Assembly (NCBI GenBank): GCA_029932895.1
Contig: JAOZPF010000040.1
Location: 1-14,164 of the forward strand
Source of the DNA: Anaerolineae bacterium
Lineage (GTDB): Bacteria > Chloroflexota > Anaerolineae > B4-G1 > DUEL01
Direction: 5' to 3'
DNA: 14,164 nucleotides
Part shown: positions 7,108 through 12,916 of the stretch, piece after piece
Numbering within the stretch: the stretch's first letter is position 1
Layout of the letters: each line of letters opens with the position of its first letter
Translations under genes and position numbers: made by a program
The notes under the pieces: generated by a model
The model's input: the letters and a program-made list of their open reading frames with translations, nothing else
The model's database searches: none
What the model was told of the DNA's origin: nothing

Positions 7108-7910
7108 GTATGCGCCGGATAGCGAGCTGGGCGATCTATGCCCTCAGCACAGCCATCGGCCTCCTGGCCTTTGCTTATCCCTTCTTTACAGAGACGAGGG
7201 TTGCCGCCCCCCCCGGTGCGGCCCACGGCGAGGATGCGCTATTGGTCACCGCGACGCTGGTGGGACTGGGGCTGGTCGCTCTGCTGGTGGAATTACAGGG
7301 GCAAGCCATTGGGGCCAAGACGGTCGCCATGCTGGGCGTGCTGGTGGCCGCCGCCAGCGCGCTGCGCTTTATCGAGGTCGCTATCCCCGTTCCTGGCGGC
7401 TTTTCCCCCATCTTTGTGCCCATCATCCTGGCTGGCTATGTCTTTGGCGGCCGCTTTGGCTTTCTGATGGGCGCGTTTACCATGCTCGTCTCGGCGCTGG
7501 TCACCGGCGGCGTGGGGCCGTGGCTGCCCTACCAGATGTTTGCCGCGGGCTGGGTCGGGCTTGGCGCTGGCTGGCTGGGATGGCTCCTGGGGCATAGGAC
7601 TGGCACCGGCAGCTTGTGGCTTCTAGCAACGTTCGGCTTCGCGTGGGGGTTGCTCTACGGCGCGATCATGAATATCTACTTTTGGCCCTTTGCGGTGGGA
7701 CCGGCAGGACAGGTATGGAGCCCAGGGATCGACTTGAGAGAGACGCTGGCCCGCTACGGAACCTTTTACGCGGTGACCTCTCTGGGGTGGGACCTGGCGC
7801 GGGCAGTGGGCAACGGGACGTTGATCCTGCTCCTTGGTGCGCCAGTGGTGCGCGCGCTCCTCCGCTTCCAGCGCCGCTTTGTCTTTGAGGTGCAAAGGGC
7901 CGATGGTTGA
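7104..7910 (+). CDS. ECF transporter S component, probable cobalamin/corrinoid binding membrane subunit
   Basis: This is a 268-residue hydrophobic protein with about seven or eight predicted membrane segments, starting with residues 6-28. The central block with 'SALRFIEVAI', 'GFSPIFVPIILAGYVFGGRFGFLMGA' and 'VTGGVGPWLPYQMFAAGWVGLGAGWLG' resembles ECF S components, which bind a vitamin and deliver it through EcfT. Its ATG lies in the ATGA overlap with the stop of the preceding gene (7104-7107), so the two are translationally coupled. The riboswitch and the B12-binder-like partners point to cobalamin or a precursor as substrate; the sequence alone does not prove specificity. Most S components have six helices, so the apparent extra N-terminal segment(s) are noteworthy. 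Confidence 0.85.
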   Translation: MSMRRIASWAIYALSTAIGLLAFAYPFFTETRVAAPPGAAHGEDALLVTATLVGLGLVALLVELQGQAIGAKTVAMLGVLVAAASALRFIEVAIPVPGGFSPIFVPIILAGYVFGGRFGFLMGAFTMLVSALVTGGVGPWLPYQMFAAGWVGLGAGWLGWLLGHRTGTGSLWLLATFGFAWGLLYGAIMNIYFWPFAVGPAGQVWSPGIDLRETLARYGTFYAVTSLGWDLARAVGNGTLILLLGAPVVRALLRFQRRFVFEVQRADG

Positions 7911-8910
7911 CGCCCGTGTGTGGCTGCTGTGGGCACTGACGAACCTGGTGGTCGCCTCCTCCACCCACAACCCCCTCTACGCGCTCCTCCTGCTGCTCGT
8001 CGTGCTCGTGGTGGGCGCGGCGCGCGCGCCGCGCGGTCACCGGCTGCCCCTGCGCTTTGCCGTGGTCGCCGTCCCTCTGACCGCACTGTTCAACGGCCTG
8101 ACCGCCCACCTGGGCGACACTGTGCTCTTTCGCCTGCCCGCTCACCTGCCGCTACTGGGCGGTCCGGTGACGCTGGAGGCGCTGGTCTTTGGCGCGACCA
8201 ACGGCCTCCTGCTGACGGTCATTCTGGGCAGCTTTGTCATCTTGAACCAGGCAACGCCGGTGCGCGAGCTGGTGCGACTGGTGCCTCGCTCCTTCCACGA
8301 GGCAGGGGTAGTGCTCTCTATCGCCCTCACCTTTGTCCCACAGACAACGCGCAGCCTGGCTCGCATCCGCGAGGCTCAGGCGGTGCGCGGTCACCGGGTG
8401 CGCGGCCTGCGCGACGAGCTGCCCATCATGGTGGTACTGCTGGTGAGCGGGTTGGAACGCTCGATGGGGTTGGCCGAAGCGATGGTCGCCCGCGGGTACG
8501 GCGCGGTCTCGGACCAGGAACAACCACTTCGCGTGCGGTCGCTCCTGGCGCTGGGGCTGCTGGCGGTGCTGGGCGGCTGGCTGGCGTGGCTGTTCCTACC
8601 CACCGGCAAACCGGTCGGATTGGTGGTTCTCGGCACGGGAGGTGTGCTGGTCGGCGGCGCGCTGTGGCTGGCAGGGCGGGCCGCGCCGCGCACCGTCTAC
8701 CGCCCACGTCGCTGGTCCATCCGCGACACCCTGGTTCTGCTGGGATGTGGGCTGACACTAGCCGTGACCCTCCTGCCCCTGCCGGGCCGGGCGACTCTGG
8801 CCTATGTCCCCTACCCCGGCCTGACCCCGCCTCCATTCGATCCGCTCGTCGGCCTGGGGCTGCTGGGGTTGCTCGCGCCAGCGATAGGCAGCAAGGAGGC
8901 CGATGGATGA
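7903..8910 (+). CDS. ecfT: ECF transporter transmembrane component EcfT with C-terminal membrane extension
   Basis: EcfT is the CbiQ-family scaffold linking the S component to the ATPases. The 335-residue protein has hydrophobic N-terminal helices and the two coupling-helix motifs: V161-R162-G163 in 'EAQAVRGHR' and A196-R197-G198 in 'AMVARGYG'. After about residue 210 there is an unusual extension of roughly 120 residues with further hydrophobic segments (e.g. 'LLALGLLAVLGGWLAWLFL'). The ATG at 7903 overlaps the end of the S-component gene by 8 bases (ATGGTTGA), with a weak AAGGG upstream, implying coupled translation; an in-frame ATG at 7834 would overlap the upstream gene much more and add a non-conserved leader. 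Its stop overlaps the next start. Confidence 0.9.
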   Translation: MVDARVWLLWALTNLVVASSTHNPLYALLLLLVVLVVGAARAPRGHRLPLRFAVVAVPLTALFNGLTAHLGDTVLFRLPAHLPLLGGPVTLEALVFGATNGLLLTVILGSFVILNQATPVRELVRLVPRSFHEAGVVLSIALTFVPQTTRSLARIREAQAVRGHRVRGLRDELPIMVVLLVSGLERSMGLAEAMVARGYGAVSDQEQPLRVRSLLALGLLAVLGGWLAWLFLPTGKPVGLVVLGTGGVLVGGALWLAGRAAPRTVYRPRRWSIRDTLVLLGCGLTLAVTLLPLPGRATLAYVPYPGLTPPPFDPLVGLGLLGLLAPAIGSKEADG

Positions 8911-10556
8911 TCCACCTGGAGCGGTTCTCCTACACTTACCCTGGCGCTACGCACCCCGCGCTGGACGGCGTGACGCTGGACATCGAGCCGGGTGAGTTCG
9001 CCCTCGTCACCGGTCCCTCCGGAGCGGGCAAGTCGACGCTGTTGCGCTGCCTCAACGGGCTGGTGCCCCATTTTACCGGCGGCACGTTGGGCGGAACGGT
9101 CACCGTCGCTGGCCACGACCCGGTTACCGAGGGACCGCAGACCCTCAGCCGCACCGTCGGTTTTGTGTTTCAGGATGCGGAGGCCCAGTTCGTCGTGGAC
9201 CGGGTGGAGGACGAGGTAGCGCTGGCGCTAGAGTACCGCGCTGTCCCCCTGGTCGAGATGCGTCGCCGCGTGGGCCAGGTGCTGGAGCTGCTGGGACTGA
9301 CCCCGCTGCGCGACCGACCGCTGGAGACGCTCTCCGGCGGCGAGAAGCAGCGCGTCGCCATCGCCGCGGCTCTCGCCCTGCGCCCTCGCATCCTTGTGCT
9401 GGACGAGCCAACCTCGCAGCTTGACCCCCGCTCGGCGGAGGAGGTGCTGAGCGCGCTGCTACGCCTCAACCGCGACCTGGGGCTGACCGTCGTGCTGGCC
9501 GAGCACCGCCTGGAGCGCGTTCTCCCCTACGCCGACCGGCTGGTCTGTTTGCCCGCTCCCGGCGCGCTCCCGCTGAGCGGCCCGCCGCGCGTGGTCCTGG
9601 AGCAAGCGGACCTGGCCTCGCCGCTGGTCGCGTTGGGCAAGGCGCTGGGGTGGGACCCGCTGCCGCTGACGGTGAAGGAAGGGCGCTCCCTGGCTGAGGA
9701 GGCCGTCGCCAGGGCCGGGCCCCAGGTCGCCGACGCGCCTCCGGCAGCAAAAGCCAGGCGCTCCGAGGTCATCCTGCGGGTGAGGAGGGTCTCGTTTGCC
9801 TACGGCGACCTGCTGGCGTTGCGTGAAGCGAACCTGACCGTGAGGAAGGGGGAGCTAGTGGCCCTGGTGGGGGCAAACGGCTCTGGCAAGACGACTCTGC
9901 TCAAGTGCGTGGTGGGGTTGCTGCGGCCCCGGCAGGGCGAGATCGAGTTAGCGGGCGAATCGGTCGTCGACCGGGAGACGGCAGAGATCTGCCGCAGCGT
10001 CGGTTACCTGCCGCAGCAGCCAGACGACCTCCTCTTTGCCGAGACGGTGCTGGAGGAGCTGGCGGTCACGCTGCGTAACCACGGACTATCGGTCCCTCCC
10101 ATCGCGCCCCGGAAGTTGCTGGAGCGGCTGGGCCTGAGGGACTTGGAAGCGGCCTATCCCCGCGACCTGAGCGTGGGGCAGCGACAGCGGGTGGCGCTGG
10201 GAGCGGTCACCGTCACCGCGCCCCGCCTGCTCCTGCTCGACGAACCGACGCGGGGGATGGACTATGGGGCCAAGCAGGCGCTGGTGCGCCTGCTGCGAGA
10301 ATGGCAGGCCGAGGGCGCGGGGGTTCTGCTGGCGACCCACGACGTCGAGTTGGTGGCGCGGGCTGCCGACCGAGTAGTGGTGCTGGAGCGGGGCCGGGTG
10401 GTCGCCGCCGGACAGCCGGCTGAGGTGTTGTCCACCGCGCCGGTCTTTGCGCCGCAGATGGCACGTCTCTTTCCCGGCACGGGATGGCTGACGGTGGAGC
10501 AAGTGCTGGCGGGGCTGGGCAAAACGGCGGGCCGAGCTATGTCGTCCCGCCGATGA
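8907..10556 (+). CDS. ecfA: Fused ECF ATPase with two ABC domains (EcfA-EcfA')
   Basis: This 549-residue protein carries both nucleotide-binding domains of an ECF importer in one chain and powers S-component toppling through EcfT. Domain 1 has Walker A 'GPSGAGKST' (36-44), Q-loop Q89, signature 'LSGGE' (142-146), Walker B ending D166-E167 and switch histidine in 'LAEHRL'. Domain 2 has Walker A 'GANGSGKTT' (322-330), Q-loop in 'YLPQQP', signature 'LSVGQ' (421-425), Walker B 'LLLLDEP' and histidine in 'LATHDVE'. Thus both catalytic glutamates are present, while signature 2 has V in place of the usual second G. A linker around residues 230-290 is Ala/Gly/Pro-rich. The ATG at 8907 overlaps the ecfT stop (ATGA) and has AAGGAGG at 8893-8899. 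The long open frame upstream is out of frame with ecfT and is not used. Last gene of the operon. Confidence 0.93.
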   Translation: MIHLERFSYTYPGATHPALDGVTLDIEPGEFALVTGPSGAGKSTLLRCLNGLVPHFTGGTLGGTVTVAGHDPVTEGPQTLSRTVGFVFQDAEAQFVVDRVEDEVALALEYRAVPLVEMRRRVGQVLELLGLTPLRDRPLETLSGGEKQRVAIAAALALRPRILVLDEPTSQLDPRSAEEVLSALLRLNRDLGLTVVLAEHRLERVLPYADRLVCLPAPGALPLSGPPRVVLEQADLASPLVALGKALGWDPLPLTVKEGRSLAEEAVARAGPQVADAPPAAKARRSEVILRVRRVSFAYGDLLALREANLTVRKGELVALVGANGSGKTTLLKCVVGLLRPRQGEIELAGESVVDRETAEICRSVGYLPQQPDDLLFAETVLEELAVTLRNHGLSVPPIAPRKLLERLGLRDLEAAYPRDLSVGQRQRVALGAVTVTAPRLLLLDEPTRGMDYGAKQALVRLLREWQAEGAGVLLATHDVELVARAADRVVVLERGRVVAAGQPAEVLSTAPVFAPQMARLFPGTGWLTVEQVLAGLGKTAGRAMSSRR

Positions 10557-10587
10557 CCATCACCTCCCACGCTGGCTGGGTTGGGGG

Positions 10588-11526
10588 TCAGCCCTCTCCT
10601 CCAATCACCCGGCGACTGAACTGCGGCGGCGGGAACGCAGGGTACATAGACTTTAGCCGTCCCCACTTGTCCGCCTCCACCCGCCAGGTGTGGGAGTTGT
10701 CAGACTTCCGAGGCCCCAGATGCTCCAGGATGAGAAGATTGACATCACCGCTACTCTCGTCCCGGCTCAGGCGGACCACTTCTAACGCTGACTTCTTGCC
10801 TTGTCCGCTGCTCTTTTTACTCAGGGTCGTAGCGACAGCACTGAGGATCACGTCGAGCAATCGGTCGGTGTTCATAAAAATAGGCTGCGGCACGACCTGA
10901 TCCAGCCTTCTCAGATCGTACTCCAGCACAAAGAGGGTGATCCCAGCAGCGAAGCCAGCCGAGGCTAGGCTATAAGCTGCGGCAAAGAGCATCATCAAGC
11001 TCAGATTCGCTATGGGGTTGCTAACTTGGGGGATGGCGAGCATATAGATGATGAAAACCACCATCGCGGCTCCCAACCCAAGGAGAAAAAACCCGGCAAT
11101 CCAGTACACGCTGGATACCCCGCGTACTGTTTGAACCTCGGCCGCCCACCGACGTTCGCGCAAGGTGTAACGGATGGCGAACAGGGTCATGAACACCGCG
11201 AGTGAGAACAGGATGGCGAGAATGCTGGCAAAGTGGTTGTAGGCCGGCATGGGGTTTTTCCCCCACCACAAGGGGGCCAGCAAAGCAACTACAAACGCCG
11301 GCCCAAGCCCCAGGAACCCCCCTTGAGCGAGGAACTTGGTCAGGGTAATCCGCTCCCGTTCCCAGACGGCGACATCGCTTCCGCAGCGGGGACAGAGCCG
11401 CCTCCCTTGCACGTCTCGCCCACAGTTACGGCAGCGTTGCAGATTGTCCCCGAGAGCGGTGTTGCAGAAAGGACAGAGACACTTGGAAGATATGTACTCT
11501 CCCCGGCATGTCATACAGACGGACAT
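10588..11526 (-). CDS. Zinc-ribbon multi-pass membrane protein of unknown function
   Basis: I do not recognise this 312-residue protein. The N-terminus has four CxxC pairs, C4/C7, C18/C21, C32/C35 and C45/C48 (plus C16), forming two probable zinc ribbons on the cytoplasmic side. Then come about four transmembrane helices (roughly residues 69-86, 96-118, 143-165 and 175-200). The C-terminal ~100 residues are soluble, start with 'LEYDLRRLDQ' and include 'LEVVRLSRDESSGDVNLLILEHL' and 'WRVEADKWGRLKSM', which reads like a ligand- or substrate-binding alpha/beta module. The ATG at 11526 has GGAGG only 3 bases upstream and AGAGG about 10 upstream. It converges with ecfA; 31 bases separate their stops. 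Its DNA looks less GC-rich than the operon's. Such proteins are often membrane sensors or assembly factors, but no function is assigned. Confidence 0.8.
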   Translation of the reverse strand: MSVCMTCRGEYISSKCLCPFCNTALGDNLQRCRNCGRDVQGRRLCPRCGSDVAVWERERITLTKFLAQGGFLGLGPAFVVALLAPLWWGKNPMPAYNHFASILAILFSLAVFMTLFAIRYTLRERRWAAEVQTVRGVSSVYWIAGFFLLGLGAAMVVFIIYMLAIPQVSNPIANLSLMMLFAAAYSLASAGFAAGITLFVLEYDLRRLDQVVPQPIFMNTDRLLDVILSAVATTLSKKSSGQGKKSALEVVRLSRDESSGDVNLLILEHLGPRKSDNSHTWRVEADKWGRLKSMYPAFPPPQFSRRVIGGEG

Positions 11527-11590
11527 ATGCCTCCATCCTCTGCGGCGGCACCAACAAGACGCCTGCCAACCCCTAGAAAAGGAATATTAA

Positions 11591-11602
11591 GGACAACTGT
11601 CC
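11591..11602. promoter_or_regulatory. Short inverted repeat GGACA-AC-TGTCC, possible operator
   Basis: A 5-bp inverted repeat with a 2-base centre lies 65 bases upstream of the zinc-ribbon gene start. It could be an operator. The site is short, so chance occurrence is possible. Confidence 0.25.
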
Positions 11603-11664
11603 CAGAATAGCATAATTTTGAGCTGGGCGCAAGTCCAGCGAAGCCCGCCTTCAGGTGGCAGACT

Positions 11665-11769
11665 GGCTGAAGCTTCCGTTCCGGCTAAAGCCTCCACTCC
11701 CGGTTGAAACTTCCGTTCCAGACCGGCTAAAGCCTCGATTCCAGATCGGCTGAAGCCTCCGCTCTGGCC
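11665..11769. repeat. Cluster of five degenerate 18-23-bp units with a GGCTNNAGCC palindromic core
   Basis: Five head-to-tail units start at 11665, 11683, 11702, 11725 and 11748. Each follows the pattern GGCTRAAGCCTCCRTTCC, often with an AGAYC tail; the third unit is the most degenerate (GGTTGAAAC). The core GGCT-2 nt-AGCC can form a small hairpin. The units lie in the intergenic gap between two minus-strand genes and contain no gene. They may be a dispersed repeat family of this genome. Confidence 0.7.
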
Positions 11770-11775
11770 GAACTC

Positions 11776-11804
11776 TCCATCCCCCCGCTTGCGGGGGAGA
11801 TGGA
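11776..11804. terminator. GC-rich hairpin downstream of the PLP-enzyme gene
   Basis: TCCATC plus CCCCCGC (11776-11788) pair with GCGGGGG and GATGGA (11791-11797, 11799-11804), with a TT loop and a single bulged A at 11798. This gives a 13-bp, very stable stem 35 bases beyond the stop of the minus-strand gene at 11839. There is no T-run on either strand, so it may be a processing or stabilising structure, or a Rho-assisted end, instead of a classical terminator. Confidence 0.45.
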
Positions 11805-11838
11805 CCGTAGGGGCAGGGAGGCAGACCGGCCAAGGCCT

Positions 11839-12816
11839 CTATTCCAGCAGGTCAGTGCGGGCAAAGAGGCCGGCGGTCCCTCCCGTATGCCAGAAGAGCA
11901 CCCGCTCGTGTGGCGCAAAGATTTTTCTGCCGATCAGGTCGATGAGGCCACCAAAGGCCCGGCCTGTGTAGACGGGATCGAGCAGCAGCCCCTCGGTGCG
12001 AGCCAGGAGCTGGATAGCCTCCCGCTCCAGGTCCCCCACCACGCCGTACCCACCGCCCAGGTAACCATCCTCCACAGCGAAATCCTCCGCCAGGAAACGC
12101 ATCCCCAGCCCCAGGTAGCTGGCCGTCGCCGTCGCCAGGCCGGATAAAGTGTTCTGCAACGGGCCAGCGTGCAGGTCCACGCTGATACCCAGAATATGAC
12201 CGGTGTAACCTCGCGCCCGCGCTCCCACCGCCAATCCTGCCTGGGTGCCGCCGCTGGAAGAGGGCAGCACGATGTGGTCAAAGTGAATGCCCATCTGCGC
12301 AGCCTGAACCAACAGTTCCTCCATCGCCGCCACATAGCCTGTGGCACCGACCGGGTTGCTGCCCCCGTAGGGGACCACGTAGGAGCGCCGTCCCTTGCCC
12401 CTCATCTCCTCTGCCACCTCTTCCAGCCGTTCTGTCAGCACTGCCTCTCCCGTCCAGACCACATCCGCCCCCAGCAGCCGGTCCAAGAGGAGGTTGCCCA
12501 GCGATCGCGGCGGCTCCTCACCGCGCAGCACCAGCGTGCAGGCCAAGCCGAACCGGGCGGCAGCAGCCGCTGTCTGCCGGGCGTGGTTCGACTGAGCCGC
12601 GCCGCAGGTGATGAGGGTATCGGCCCCCTGAGCCAGGGCCTGGGCCACCAGGAACTCGAGCTTGCGTGTCTTGTTCCCCCCCGTTGCCAGACCGGTCTGG
12701 TCATCCCGCTTGACCCATAGTTGCGGCCCGCCCAGTCGGGCCGTCAGGCGGGGCAACGGCTCCAACGGAGTGGGCAGATGAGCAATAGAAACCCGTGGTT
12801 GTCTCTCGGTCAACAT
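11839..12816 (-). CDS. dcyD: PLP-dependent D-cysteine desulfhydrase / ACC-deaminase family protein
   Basis: This cytoplasmic 325-residue enzyme belongs to the fold-type II PLP family that includes D-cysteine desulfhydrase and 1-aminocyclopropane-1-carboxylate deaminase. The likely PLP-binding lysine is K49 in 'TGGNKTRKLEF'; 'CGAAQSNHARQTA' supplies the S76-N77-H78 substrate/cofactor contacts; 'SSGGTQAGL' is the phosphate-binding loop. Near the C-terminus is 'LLLDPVYTGRAFGGLIDL' with Y283-T284. ACC deaminases usually have Tyr-Glu here while DcyD-type enzymes have Tyr-Thr, so D-cysteine (or a related D-/sulfonated amino acid, as in cysteate sulfo-lyase) is more likely than ACC. ATG at 12816 is preferred: GGAGG at 12823-12827 lies 6 bases upstream, versus 3 for the GTG at 12819. 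It appears monocistronic. Exact substrate is uncertain. Confidence 0.88.
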   Translation of the reverse strand: MLTERQPRVSIAHLPTPLEPLPRLTARLGGPQLWVKRDDQTGLATGGNKTRKLEFLVAQALAQGADTLITCGAAQSNHARQTAAAAARFGLACTLVLRGEEPPRSLGNLLLDRLLGADVVWTGEAVLTERLEEVAEEMRGKGRRSYVVPYGGSNPVGATGYVAAMEELLVQAAQMGIHFDHIVLPSSSGGTQAGLAVGARARGYTGHILGISVDLHAGPLQNTLSGLATATASYLGLGMRFLAEDFAVEDGYLGGGYGVVGDLEREAIQLLARTEGLLLDPVYTGRAFGGLIDLIGRKIFAPHERVLFWHTGGTAGLFARTDLLE

Positions 12817-12841
12817 CACTTACCTCCCAGGTATAGGTTTG

Positions 12842-12850
12842 ATTATCACA
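12842..12850 (-). promoter_or_regulatory. Possible extended -10 for the PLP-enzyme gene
   Basis: On the minus strand the motif TGTGATAAT (12850-12842) resembles an extended -10 (TGnNATAAT), placing a start near 12835 and a leader of about 19 bases before the ATG. No good -35 is seen in the GC-rich DNA upstream. Confidence 0.3.
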
Positions 12851-12856
12851 ACGCGC

Positions 12857-12905
12857 CGCCCCTCCCCGCTCCGGCGGTCCATCCTTCCACAAGCGGGAGG
12901 GAGCG
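12857..12905 (-). terminator. Imperfect inverted repeat after the beta-sandwich gene
   Basis: Two 14-base arms (12892-12905 and 12857-12870) can pair with one mismatch and several G-U pairs, with a 21-nt loop. It starts 12 bases after the stop at 12917 on the minus strand, as a transcription end would. No clear T-run follows, so this is a tentative terminator. Confidence 0.4.
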
Positions 12906-12916
12906 CGCCATTCCCA

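Noticed and set aside
7920..8906. N-terminal extension of the ECF ATPase frame
   Set aside because: It overlaps ecfT in another frame, is extremely Arg/Pro-rich, and the ATG at 8907 has AAGGAGG and starts directly with the ABC domain.
8907..10556. Cobalt or nickel importer (CbiMNQO type)
   Set aside because: No CbiM/CbiN-like proteins are present, the membrane substrate subunit resembles ECF vitamin S components, and extracellular B12-binder-like proteins precede it. A B12 riboswitch alone would fit either, so this is a weighted judgement.
11665..11769. CRISPR array
   Set aside because: Units are only 18-23 bp apart without unique spacers, are degenerate, and no cas genes are nearby.
11839..12816. 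ACC deaminase (acdS)
   Set aside because: The active-site region reads Y-T-G, as in D-cysteine desulfhydrases, instead of Y-E-G as in ACC deaminases.
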